A stretch of DNA of 64,000 nt from DATKDF01 sp963752045 (GTDB taxonomy: Bacteria > Acidobacteriota > Vicinamibacteria > Vicinamibacterales > SCN-69-37). The stretch is taken from contig CAVVWN010000010.1 in assembly GCA_963752045.1 (NCBI GenBank), forward strand, positions 186,001-250,000, given 5' to 3'. This document shows positions 34,686-44,584 of this stretch, piece after piece; positions within the stretch are counted from its first letter, which is position 1, and each line of letters opens with the position of its first letter. The notes under the pieces were generated by a model that worked only from the letters and a program-made list of their open reading frames with translations, searched no databases and was not told the DNA's origin. A program made the translations under genes and the position numbers.

Positions 34686-37393
34686 TACGTGAGGCGAGCC
34701 GAGACGAGTTCGCGGGCCTTGGCGAAGAGTGCGTCGATGCCGCTCGTGTCCTTGCCGCCGGCCTCGGCGAAGTCCGGGCGGCCGCCGCCGCGGCCGCCCA
34801 CGAGCGGCGCGAGTTGCTTCACCAGATCGCCAGCCTTGATCGTGTCGGTCAGGTCTTTGGTCACCGACACGACCAGGTGCACCTTGTCCTGGTCCTCGGC
34901 GGCAATGACGACGACGCCGCGTCCGAGCCGGTCGCGGAGTGAGTCGGAGAGCGAGCGCAACGCACTCTTCTCGAGCCCGCTCACACGCCGAGCCACGAAC
35001 TTCGCATCACCCATCGTCTGCACGTCGGCGTCGGCATCGCCGCGCGCACCGCCCCCGAGCGCGGCCTTCATCTTGAGTTGCTCGTTCTCGCGGGCGAGGC
35101 GCTTCGCCTCCGCTTGCAGCCTGGCAATGGCATCGGGGGCCTGGTCGCCGGGTACGCCGAGGGCGGCCAGCGCGCGGCCGAGCAGCGCGTCGCGCGCCTG
35201 CACGTGGGCCACGGCGCCTGCGCCCGTGAGCGCCTCGATCCGGCGCACGCCCGCGGCGACGCCAGACTCTTCGGTGATGACGAACGGACCGATGTCGCCC
35301 GTCGCCCGGACGTGGGTGCCGCCGCAGAGTTCCGTGCTGTACCCGGGAATCGAGACCACGCGAACGCGGTCGCCGTATTTCTCGCCGAAGAGCGCCGTCG
35401 CGCCGGCCTTGATGGCGTCTTCAGTGTTCCGGACTTCGGTGTCGACCCGCTCGTTGCGGTAGATCTCGGCGTTCACCGTGCGCTCGATCTCACGCTTCTC
35501 GTCCTCGGTGACCGCGGAAAAATGTGTGAAGTCGAACCGCAGCCGGTCCGGCGCCACGAGCGATCCGGCCTGCCGCACGTGAGATCCGAGCTTGCCGCGG
35601 AGCGCCGCATGCAGCAGGTGCGTGGCCGTGTGGTTGCGGCGGGTGGCGTCTCGTGTCGTCACGTCCACGCGCGCCGTCACGGCGTCGCCGGTGGCGAGGC
35701 GCCTCATGGCGGTCACCCGGTGCGCCCGGACCCCGCCTGGCCAGAGGCGGAACATGCCGACGACGCGGGCGACCTCGGTCCCGTCCGCAAAGAAGACGCC
35801 GACGTCCGACACCTGCCCTCCGGACTCGACGTAGAAGGGCGTCTCCTCGAGCACCGCGGACCCGGACTGGCCCGCGTCGAGCGCCTGCACTTCCTTCCCG
35901 TCGGCGTCGAAGACGGCGACCACGCGCGCGGTCGTCTCGGTCGTGTCGTAGCCCACGAACCGGTCCCCAAGCGCCTCGAGCGCCTGCCGGCTGGCGTCGT
36001 TCGCGAAGCTGATACCCGCGACCTTCCTGGTGTCGAACGCGCTTGCGGCTCTGGCGCGATCGCGCTGGGCCTCCATGGACGCGTCGTAGCCCTGGCGGTC
36101 GATCGAGAGGCCGCGCTGGCCGGCCAGGTCCTCGGCGAAGTCGAGCGGCACGCCGAGCGAGTCGTACAGCCGGAACAGCTCGTCGCCCGGCACGGTCGCG
36201 GCGCCTGCAGCCGCCACACGGTCGAGCAGCTCCTCGAGCCTGGGCAGCCCAGACGTCAACACCGCGTCGAACCGCTCTTCTTCGGCCTGCACGGTGCGGA
36301 CTACGGCGTCGCGGTTACGCGCGAGCTCCGGGTAGGCACCGCCCATCTCGGCCACCACCGTGTCCACGAGGCCGAAGAGCACCGGCTCGGTGAACCCGAG
36401 CTTCTTGCCGTGGCGCATCGCGCGACGCATGATCTTCCGCAGCACGTATCCACGCCATTCGTTCGACGGCAGGACACCGTCGGCGATGAGGAAGGTCATC
36501 GCGCGCAGGTGGTCGGCGATGACACGCATCGACACGTCGGGATGGTCGATCGGGCCGATGGCGCCGGTGTAGCGCCGGCCCGCCCGGTTGCCAATGGCGG
36601 AGAGGATCGGCGTGAAGAGGTCCGTGTCGTAGTTGGACGTCTTGCCCTGGATGACGGCGGTGACCCGTTCGAGCCCCATGCCCGTATCGATCGAGGGGGC
36701 CGGCAGCGGCGTGAGCGTGCCTTGCGCGTCGCGATCGAATTCCATGAAGACGTTGTTCCAGACCTCCACGTAGCGCTCGCAGCTGCAGTCCACGCCTCGG
36801 CAGACCGGCTCCTGGCAGGGGACGTCCGGCCCCCGGTAGTAGTGAATCTCCGAGCAGCGGCCGCACGGGCCCGTCTCGCCCATCTGCCAGAAGTTCTCGG
36901 CGAGGCCAAGCTCGGCGATCCGCGCCGCAGGCACGAGGCGCTTCCACACCTCGCCCGCTTCGTCATCGCGCGGGATGCCGGCCTCGCCCTTGAAGATGGT
37001 CGGGTAGAGCCGGTCCGGCTCGAGGCCCCACACCGACGTCAGCAGCTCCCACGCGAACGGAATGGCGTCCTGCTTGAAGTAGTCGCCGAACGAGAAGTTG
37101 CCGAGCATCTCGAAGAACGTGTGATGGCGGAGCGACGGGCCGACGTTGTCGAGGTCGTTGTGCTTGCCGCTGACGCGCATGCACTTCTGCACGGTGGTCG
37201 CGCGCGCGTAGTCGCGACGTTCCTTGCCGAGGAAGAGGTCCTTGAACTGGTTCATCCCCGCGTTCGTGAAGAGCAGCGTGGGGTCGTCGGCTGGCACGAG
37301 CGACGAGGACGACACGATCCGATGGCCGGCGCGTGCGAAGTAGTCGAGGAAGCCCTGGCGTATCTCTTTGGCGGTCAGCACGACAGTGATCAT
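34685..37393 (-). CDS. alaS: Alanyl-tRNA synthetase
   Basis: 902 residues, class II synthetase. The N-terminal catalytic core has LLFTNAGMNQFKDLFLG and VGPSLRHHTFFEMLGNFSFG. The editing domain has RNHTATHLLHAALR (HxxxH) and ELCGGTHVRATGDIG (the CxxxH zinc part), and the C-Ala domain ends with GGGRPDFAEAGGKD. An extra Cys-rich segment, CQEPVCRGVDCSC, lies near residue 185. Start ATG at 37393 has MITVVLTAKEIRQGFLDYFA; an internal start is possible, but the first residues fit the family. Confidence 0.96.
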   Translation of the reverse strand: MITVVLTAKEIRQGFLDYFARAGHRIVSSSSLVPADDPTLLFTNAGMNQFKDLFLGKERRDYARATTVQKCMRVSGKHNDLDNVGPSLRHHTFFEMLGNFSFGDYFKQDAIPFAWELLTSVWGLEPDRLYPTIFKGEAGIPRDDEAGEVWKRLVPAARIAELGLAENFWQMGETGPCGRCSEIHYYRGPDVPCQEPVCRGVDCSCERYVEVWNNVFMEFDRDAQGTLTPLPAPSIDTGMGLERVTAVIQGKTSNYDTDLFTPILSAIGNRAGRRYTGAIGPIDHPDVSMRVIADHLRAMTFLIADGVLPSNEWRGYVLRKIMRRAMRHGKKLGFTEPVLFGLVDTVVAEMGGAYPELARNRDAVVRTVQAEEERFDAVLTSGLPRLEELLDRVAAAGAATVPGDELFRLYDSLGVPLDFAEDLAGQRGLSIDRQGYDASMEAQRDRARAASAFDTRKVAGISFANDASRQALEALGDRFVGYDTTETTARVVAVFDADGKEVQALDAGQSGSAVLEETPFYVESGGQVSDVGVFFADGTEVARVVGMFRLWPGGVRAHRVTAMRRLATGDAVTARVDVTTRDATRRNHTATHLLHAALRGKLGSHVRQAGSLVAPDRLRFDFTHFSAVTEDEKREIERTVNAEIYRNERVDTEVRNTEDAIKAGATALFGEKYGDRVRVVSIPGYSTELCGGTHVRATGDIGPFVITEESGVAAGVRRIEALTGAGAVAHVQARDALLGRALAALGVPGDQAPDAIARLQAEAKRLARENEQLKMKAALGGGARGDADADVQTMGDAKFVARRVSGLEKSALRSLSDSLRDRLGRGVVVIAAEDQDKVHLVVSVTKDLTDTIKAGDLVKQLAPLVGGRGGGRPDFAEAGGKDTSGIDALFAKARELVSARLT

Positions 37394-37462
37394 AAGGGGT
37401 CCGGGCCGCCGGCGAGCAAGGCGGGGCCCTGGTGGACCAGGCAGAGGGTTGGCCCGGGCGCT

Positions 37463-37494
37463 CCGTCAGGTGCCGTCAGGTGCCGTCAGGTGCC
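37463..37494. repeat. Three tandem CCGTCAGGTG units
   Basis: A 10-bp unit occurs three times; the last copy contains the recX stop codon. The short 92-nt alaS-recX gap has no other feature that I can see. Confidence 0.8.
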
Positions 37495-37998
37495 GGGCGT
37501 GTCGGCGGCCTTCATCACCCGCGCGATGATGTCGGCCGGGAAGCCCCGGCGCAGGAGCTGCTGGAAGAGTCGTTTCCGGTCGGCCATGGTCAGGCGGCCG
37601 GCCGGCCGTTTCCGCGAGAGCACGGCCGCGGCGGCGGCAAGCTCGTCGTCTTCGTCGATCCCGGCGATGAGCGCTGCCGAAAGATCCGGGTCGATGCCGC
37701 GCGCGTCGAGCTCGCGCCGCAGGCGGTGCCGGCCGCGGCCCTTGATGCGGCTGCCGGTCCTGATGTGCGCAGCGGCGGCGCGGCGGTCGTCGGCGAGCCC
37801 GTCGCCGACGAGCGAGTCGAGCGCGCGGGTCGTCTCGTCGGGGGTGAAGCCGCGTGCGAGGAGGCGGGTGCGAAGCTCAGCCAGGGTGTACTCGCGCCGG
37901 CCGAGCAGCCGGAGGGCGGCGGCCCTGGCCGTGCCGGTCGGCGGCGAGCCGCCGGGCCGGCCGCGCGGGCGGCCCCGGTCACGACCCGAAGCGCTCAA
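37486..37998 (-). CDS. recX: Recombination regulator RecX
   Basis: 170 residues. The three-helix repeats of RecX are visible: AAALRLLGRREYTLAELRTR, FTPDETTRALDSLVGDGLAD, DDRRAAAAHIRTG, then LRRELDARGIDPDLSAAL and LLRRGFPADIIARVMKAA. RecX binds RecA filaments and limits them. The N-terminus is Arg/Gly/Pro-rich. No recA lies in the window. It overlaps the end of the upstream PilT-like gene by 20 bp and is probably co-transcribed with it and alaS. Confidence 0.85.
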   Translation of the reverse strand: MSASGRDRGRPRGRPGGSPPTGTARAAALRLLGRREYTLAELRTRLLARGFTPDETTRALDSLVGDGLADDRRAAAAHIRTGSRIKGRGRHRLRRELDARGIDPDLSAALIAGIDEDDELAAAAAVLSRKRPAGRLTMADRKRLFQQLLRRGFPADIIARVMKAADTPGT

Positions 37999-39118
37999 TC
38001 CTCACCGGCTCGGGCGGCGCGGCAATCGTGGCCGACGTCGGGCTGCCCGAGGTGATACCGCGAAGCCGCATCTTGAACTCCTCGACGTTGGTCACCGTGC
38101 GCAGGGCTTCTTCGAGCGTGACCATGCCGTCCTGATACAAGGTGAGGATAGCCTGATCGAAGCTCTGCATGCCGTACTGGCTGGCGCCGGACACGATCGC
38201 GTCGGCGATGAGCGAGGTCTTGTCCGGATCGGCGATACAGTCGCGGATGTACGCGGTGCTGATGAGGACTTCGGCCGCCAGCGCGCGCCCGTTGCCGTCG
38301 GCCCGCGGCAGCAGCCGCTGGGAAATGGCCGCTCGCAGCACGCGCGCGAGCTGCACCCGAATCTGGTTCTGCTGGTGCGGATTGAAGGCGCCAATGATCC
38401 GGTTGATCGTCTCCGGCGCGTCGAGCGTGTGCAGGGTCGAAAACACCAGGTGCCCGGTTTCCGCGGCGGTCAGCGCCGTTTCGATCGTCTCGGTGTCGCG
38501 CATCTCGCCGATGAGGATCACGTCCGGATCCTGGCGGAGCGCCGACCGCAGGCCCGAGGCGTACGACGGCGTGTCGAATCCGATCTCCCGCTGGGTGATG
38601 ACCGACAGCTCGTCTTCGTGCACGAACTCGATCGGGTCTTCGATCGTCAGGATGTGCACCGGGCGCGTCCGGTTGATGAGGCTGACGATCGACGCGAGCG
38701 TCGTGCTCTTGCCGCTGCCCGTGACACCGGTGACGAGCACCAGCCCGCGCTGCTCCTCGGCGAGCGCGACGACCGACGGCGGAAGCCCGAGTGTCTCGAG
38801 CGAGGGGACGGTTGCGGGAATCAGGCGGAGCGAGAGCGCGATGGTCCCACGCTGCCGGAAGACGCTGGCCCGGCATCGGCCGACGCCGGGAGCCTGCCAC
38901 GCGACGTCCACTTCGAGCTTCTCTCGCAACTGGTCCTGCCGGGCGGGCGGCAGCAGGCGTTCGGCGATGGCCTCGAGATCCCGGCCGCTCACCGCGGCGA
39001 CCGAATCCCACCGTTCGAGCTTGCCACCGACGCGGATGAGCGGGCAGTGGCCGGCGCGCAGGTGAATGTCGGATGCGCCCTCTGCTCCTGCCGCCGCTAC
39101 GAGTTCGTCAAAGGTCAT
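37979..39118 (-). CDS. PilT-like type IV pilus retraction ATPase
   Basis: 379 residues from ATG at 39118 (an extension to 39148 is possible). Type II/IV secretion ATPase signatures are complete: ASDIHLRAGHCPLIRVGGKL near the N-terminus, Walker A VTGVTGSGKSTTL (about residues 128-140), Asp box HILTIEDPIEFVHED, Walker B SALRQDPDVILIGEMRD, and TGHLVFSTLHT with the His box. GLLA-type ends are not clear, so PilU-like or PilT2 subtypes are possible. It powers retraction of type IV pili and surface or DNA uptake. comEC at 59314 would fit a DNA-uptake role. Confidence 0.88.
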   Translation of the reverse strand: MTFDELVAAAGAEGASDIHLRAGHCPLIRVGGKLERWDSVAAVSGRDLEAIAERLLPPARQDQLREKLEVDVAWQAPGVGRCRASVFRQRGTIALSLRLIPATVPSLETLGLPPSVVALAEEQRGLVLVTGVTGSGKSTTLASIVSLINRTRPVHILTIEDPIEFVHEDELSVITQREIGFDTPSYASGLRSALRQDPDVILIGEMRDTETIETALTAAETGHLVFSTLHTLDAPETINRIIGAFNPHQQNQIRVQLARVLRAAISQRLLPRADGNGRALAAEVLISTAYIRDCIADPDKTSLIADAIVSGASQYGMQSFDQAILTLYQDGMVTLEEALRTVTNVEEFKMRLRGITSGSPTSATIAAPPEPVRIERFGS

Positions 39119-39171
39119 CGCCCAGTCCTCGGCTACGGTTGGCCCCACACGGGCCTATCCGCGGTGGACTG

Positions 39172-39187
39172 TGCAAGATTGCTGCCG
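39172..39187 (-). promoter_or_regulatory. Candidate sigma-54 promoter before the PilT-like gene
   Basis: On the minus strand CGGCAGCAATCTTGCA fits the GG-N10-GC layout with TTGCA at -12, 54 nt before the ATG at 39118. Pilus genes are often sigma-54 dependent. The -24 side (CGGCAG) is imperfect against TGGCAC. The rest of the 132-nt gap shows nothing else. Confidence 0.35.
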
Positions 39188-39250
39188 CCGAGCGACACCC
39201 CCGGGTATCTGTCGGGCAGTGGGCGCGGGGCGGGTGCGACCGGCTGGCCG

Positions 39251-40213
39251 TCAGCGGCCGGCGGCCGCGGCTACCGGTTTTGTGACCGGGATGTCGACGG
39301 GCGTGAGCCAGCCGTGCCGATCCGGCACTTCGCCCCGCACGTACTCGAAGAAGGCGCGCTGGAGGGCCTTGGTGACCGGGCCGGGCTTGCCGGCGCCCAC
39401 CGTGATCTTGTCGACCGACCGGACGGGCGTCACTTCCACGGCCGTGCCGGCGAAGAACACTTCGTCGGCGAGATACAGCATCTCGCGGGGCATGTTCATT
39501 TCCCGGACCTTGAAGCCCAGGTCCTGCGCCAGGGTGACGATGCTGTCGCGCGTGATGCCGGGCAGGACGGATGCAGCCGTCGGCGGCGTGTAAAGCACCT
39601 CGTCACGTACGAGGAACACGTTCTGTCCGCTGCCCTCGCTCAGCCGGCCCTCGGTGTCGAGCGCGATGCCTTCGGCGTAGCCGTCGAGCACCGCCTCCAT
39701 CTTGATGAGCCCCGAGTTGGCGTAGTTGGCGCTCGATTTGGCCATCGCCGGGAACGTGTTCGGCGCGCTGCGGTTCCACGAGCTCACGCAGACGTCGACG
39801 CCGTTCTCGAGGGCCTCGGCGCCGAGGTAGGCGCCCCACTCCCACACCATGATCGCGGCTTCCACCGGGCAGGGCAGCGGGTTGACGCTGAGCGCATGGT
39901 AGCCGCGGTAGATCAGCGGCCGGATGTAGCAGGCGGGGAGGCCGTTGGCCTTCACCGTGTCGACGACGGCCGTGGTGAGCGCGTCCTGTCCGAGCTCGTA
40001 CTCCATGCGGTAGACGCGGGCCGAGTCGACGAGCCGCCGCATGTGCGCGTCGATGCGGAAGAACGCCGAGCCCGTCTTCGTCTTGTAGCAACGCGCGCCT
40101 TCGAACACGGCAGACCCGTAGTGGATGACGTGCGACGCCACGTGGATGTTGGCGTCCGCCCAATCGACGATCTTTCCATTCATCCAGACTTTGCCGGTGC
40201 CGCTGAAGGCCAT
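39251..40213 (-). CDS. ilvE: Branched-chain amino acid aminotransferase
   Basis: 320 residues from the ATG at 40213, which has GGAGGGACTC directly upstream; an ATG-independent extension to 40225 adds four residues. IlvE transfers the amino group between glutamate and branched-chain keto acids using PLP. Fold-class IV signatures are HYGSAVFEGARCY, the PLP-lysine region NTFPAMAKSSANYANSGLIK, EGIALDTEGRLSEGSGQNVF, and SVLPGITRDSIVTLAQ, with FFAGTAVEVTPV near the C-terminus. No other branched-chain gene is adjacent. Confidence 0.94.
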   Translation of the reverse strand: MAFSGTGKVWMNGKIVDWADANIHVASHVIHYGSAVFEGARCYKTKTGSAFFRIDAHMRRLVDSARVYRMEYELGQDALTTAVVDTVKANGLPACYIRPLIYRGYHALSVNPLPCPVEAAIMVWEWGAYLGAEALENGVDVCVSSWNRSAPNTFPAMAKSSANYANSGLIKMEAVLDGYAEGIALDTEGRLSEGSGQNVFLVRDEVLYTPPTAASVLPGITRDSIVTLAQDLGFKVREMNMPREMLYLADEVFFAGTAVEVTPVRSVDKITVGAGKPGPVTKALQRAFFEYVRGEVPDRHGWLTPVDIPVTKPVAAAAGR

Positions 40214-40271
40214 GAGTCCCTCCAAGCAGGAAGAAACGCGAAAAGTACCGTAGAGATCCTATCAGTACGGT

Positions 40272-41246
40272 TTACTGGGTTTCACCACAAAACGGGCAGC
40301 GGGTGCCGCGGGCGGGAAGCGGTTTTCGACATTGCCAACAAAATCGTCCGGCGGTGAGCTCGGGCGTGGGCGTGCTGCTCTGCCCGGCGCGCCGTACCGG
40401 TGTGGGCCGGCGCGGCGACGCGACGGCGACGGCCGGCCGCGTGAGCACGTCGCGCCGTGCGCGAAGCAGATCCTGCAGCAGGTCGTCGGCCTGCTGGTAT
40501 CGGTTGGCCACCTCGCCGGCGAGCGCGCGCATGACAATGGCCTCGATCGACGGCGGAATGGCCGGATTACGGCGGCGCGGCGGCTCGACGAGCTCGCCCC
40601 GGCGCAGCCGTTCCAGGTCGCCGGGGGCCGGCATCTCGTACGGCAGGTCGCCCGTGAGCATCTGGTACATCGTCACGCCGAGCGAGTAGATGTCGGAGGC
40701 GAAGACCGCCCGGCCCTCGAACTGTTCGGGGGCCATGTAGGGCGGACTGCCGATGACCGTCGTGCCATGCGCGGCGATCTCGAGAAAGCGCGACGTGCCG
40801 AAGTCGCCCACTTTCAGGAGCCCTTTCTCGGTGACGAAGACGTTGGCGGGGCGCAGGTCCCGGTGGATGACGCCCTGCCGGTGCGCGTGGTCCATGGCGT
40901 TGGTGATCTGGCAGATGTAGTCGAGGGCCGTCGGCAGGTCGAGCGCACCGCGCGCGGCGATCAGGCTCTCGAGCGTCTCACCTGGCACGTACTCCATCAC
41001 GATGAAGAAGATGTTGTCCTGCTTCTCGGCCGTGATCACGGTGACCACGTTCGGGTGGTTGAGCGCGGCGAGCAGTCGAGGCTCGCGGAGCAGCTCGCCG
41101 AAATCCAGGTTCTGCCGGTGCGGCACCTTGAGGGCGACGCGCTTGTCGATCCACGTGTCTTCGGCCAGGTACACGGTGCCGAAGCCGCCGGAGCCGAGCG
41201 GTTCGATGATGCGGTACTTGCCGAGGGTCTGTCCGCGGAAGATCAT
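40272..41246 (-). CDS. Soluble Ser/Thr protein kinase with zinc ribbon
   Basis: 324 residues. A bacterial PknB-type kinase domain covers about residues 10-270: glycine loop LGSGGFGTVYLA, ATP lysine in VALKVP, catalytic VIHRDLRPANVFV, DFG in KVGDFGTSR, and SPPYMAPEQFEGRAVFASDI. The usual catalytic-loop HRDLKPxN has Arg in place of Lys. After a Pro/Arg linker, the last 25 residues form a CxxC...CxxC zinc ribbon (FCWQCRKPLP, RCPFCGETQ). No membrane segment or extracellular sensor domain is present, so the signal is probably intracellular or protein-borne. Confidence 0.88.
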   Translation of the reverse strand: MIFRGQTLGKYRIIEPLGSGGFGTVYLAEDTWIDKRVALKVPHRQNLDFGELLREPRLLAALNHPNVVTVITAEKQDNIFFIVMEYVPGETLESLIAARGALDLPTALDYICQITNAMDHAHRQGVIHRDLRPANVFVTEKGLLKVGDFGTSRFLEIAAHGTTVIGSPPYMAPEQFEGRAVFASDIYSLGVTMYQMLTGDLPYEMPAPGDLERLRRGELVEPPRRRNPAIPPSIEAIVMRALAGEVANRYQQADDLLQDLLRARRDVLTRPAVAVASPRRPTPVRRAGQSSTPTPELTAGRFCWQCRKPLPARGTRCPFCGETQ

Positions 41247-41255
41247 TGCGTGGAG

Positions 41256-41263
41256 AGTATAAC
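41256..41263. promoter_or_regulatory. Shared AT-rich box between kinase and rsmE
   Basis: AGTATAAC in the 34-nt gap reads TATAAC on the plus strand (before rsmE) and TTATACT on the minus strand (before the kinase). Either or both divergent genes could use it as a -10 box; clear -35 hexamers are not seen. Confidence 0.35.
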
Positions 41264-41280
41264 GTCTGCATCATAGGCGC

Positions 41281-42015
41281 ATGCCGAGCTTCCCGCGCTG
41301 TTTCGTGCCGGGTGCGGCCCCGGGAAAAGTCGTGGCGGTGGGCGCCGACGAAGCGCACCATCTCGTGCACGTGCTGCGCCTCGAGCCGGGCGACAGCGTC
41401 GGGTTGTTCGATGGCATCGGCGGTGAATGGCTGGGCTTCGTGCACGCCGTCGCGCCGGCGGTCACCATCGAGGTGGTCGACGCCGCCTCGCCGGCGGCCG
41501 AGCCGCCCGTGCGTGTGACGCTCGCCGTGAGCCTGCTCAAGGGCGCGCAGATGGACACCGTCGTGCGTGAGGCCACCATGCTCGGCGTGTTCGCCATCGC
41601 CCCCATGACGTCGCAGCATGTGGCCATCGGGCGTCGGACCTGGCGGGGCGGCGAATCGGTTCAGCGCTGGCAGCGCGTGGCGGTCGCCTCGGCCCGGCAG
41701 TGCCGGAGAGCCGTCGTGCCGGTCATCGCGCCCGTCATGCCCTTCGAGTCCGTGCTCACCGAAACGGGTGCCGACGTGACGATCGTATGCGTCGAGCCCG
41801 GCCGGGCCGACGGGCCCCTCGTCGCGGCCGATGCGGGCCCTGCGCCGGCCTCGGCCCTCGTCATGGTGGGGCCCGAGGGCGGCTGGTCGGCGGGGGAGGC
41901 CGAGCGCGCGGCGGCTGAAGGCGCCCGGTTCATCCACCTCGGTCCGCGGACCCTGCGCGCCGAGGTCGTGCCGACGGTGGCGCTCAGCTGTCTATGGACC
42001 CAGTGGGGCTGGTAG
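41281..42015 (+). CDS. rsmE: 16S rRNA m3U1498 methyltransferase RsmE
   Basis: 244 residues, SPOUT family. It methylates N3 of U1498 in the 30S subunit. An N-terminal PUA-like part (HHLVHVLRLEPGDSVGLFDG) is followed by the SPOUT knot: LAVSLLKGAQMDTVVREATM, SARQCRRAVVPVI, ALVMVGPEGGWSAGEAERA and the final HLGPRTLRAEVVPTVALS. Its 3' end overlaps the converging prmA by 32 bp. rsmE next to prmA is common, but usually on the same strand. Confidence 0.94.
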   Translation: MPSFPRCFVPGAAPGKVVAVGADEAHHLVHVLRLEPGDSVGLFDGIGGEWLGFVHAVAPAVTIEVVDAASPAAEPPVRVTLAVSLLKGAQMDTVVREATMLGVFAIAPMTSQHVAIGRRTWRGGESVQRWQRVAVASARQCRRAVVPVIAPVMPFESVLTETGADVTIVCVEPGRADGPLVAADAGPAPASALVMVGPEGGWSAGEAERAAAEGARFIHLGPRTLRAEVVPTVALSCLWTQWGW

Positions 42016-42865
42016 CGGTCCAGTCGAAGCGCATCCCGACCCAGCCGTCTTCCGCGTCGCGGGACACTTCCCGCCACCCGGCCGTCGCGAGGGCCGCCGA
42101 GACGGCCGCGGCCTCATGCGACTCCACGCCGCTGGCAACGAGCGAGCTGCCCTCGCGGCCGAGCGCCGCCAGCCTCGTCGCAGCACGCTCGAGCGTGGCC
42201 CCTGTCAGATTCGCGAGAATGACATCGTAGCCGCCCGGCCGCGGATCGAAAGCCGAGAGGTCGCACGCAACGAGTCGGACCGCGTCGCCGGTGCCGTTCC
42301 GCGCCAGGTTGTCCTCGGCCGAGCCAATTGCATCGGCGTCCCCGTCGATCGCATCGACCGCGGCCGCACCGAGCCGCCAGGCGGCCAGCGCGAGCACGCC
42401 GGACCCGGTGCCCACGTCGACGACCGACCGATGGTCGAGCGCAAGCTCCTGGAGCAGCGCGAGACACCGCCTGGTCGACGCGTGATGGCCTGTGCCGAAT
42501 CCCATGGATGGATTGATGATGATGACGTGATCGACGCCCGCGGCTCGCGTGGCGGCGTCAGCCCGCCACGGCGGCGCGATCGCCAGACGGCCGACGATGA
42601 CGGCGTCAATCGCCGCCTGGCTCCGTTCGGCCCATGCCTCATCGGCGACATCCACCGCCCGGACGGTTGCGCCGTCGGGGACATCGGTGACGTCGGCCAG
42701 CGCGGCGTCGCGGGCCTCGGCCGACGAGAAGAACGCGCGCCAGGTGTCTACCTGATCGTCGATTGCCGTGAGCACGTCGTGATCGAAGCTGGCCAGCAGT
42801 CGCTCGAGGCGAGGCTCGTCGGGGCGAGCCGCCCACGTGAACTCGATCGCTGGGTATCGGCGCAC
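41984..42865 (-). CDS. prmA: Ribosomal protein L11 methyltransferase
   Basis: 293 residues from a GTG at 42865, 10 nt after the dnaJ stop. The frame stays open into dnaJ, but that part has no PrmA similarity. PrmA trimethylates L11. SAM-binding core: NPSMGFGTGHHASTRRCLAL (about residues 116-135), SVVDVGTGSGVLALAAWRLG, AIDGDADAIGSAEDNLARNG and YDVILANLTGATLE (NLxx post-motif). The N-terminal PAIEFTWAARPDEPRLERLL is a substrate-recognition region. It ends the heat-shock operon. Confidence 0.9.
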   Translation of the reverse strand: MRRYPAIEFTWAARPDEPRLERLLASFDHDVLTAIDDQVDTWRAFFSSAEARDAALADVTDVPDGATVRAVDVADEAWAERSQAAIDAVIVGRLAIAPPWRADAATRAAGVDHVIIINPSMGFGTGHHASTRRCLALLQELALDHRSVVDVGTGSGVLALAAWRLGAAAVDAIDGDADAIGSAEDNLARNGTGDAVRLVACDLSAFDPRPGGYDVILANLTGATLERAATRLAALGREGSSLVASGVESHEAAAVSAALATAGWREVSRDAEDGWVGMRFDWTATSPTGSIDS

Positions 42866-42875
42866 GGAAGTCCGG

Positions 42876-44572
<1,697 letters not shown>

Positions 44573-44584
44573 GGTGTGCGGTTC

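Noticed and set aside
35078..40357. A 1759-codon plus-strand open frame opposite alaS, recX, pilT and ilvE
   Set aside because: It is antisense to four well-identified genes, its translation is Arg/His/Gly-rich without domains, and long antisense frames are expected in DNA with this GC bias.
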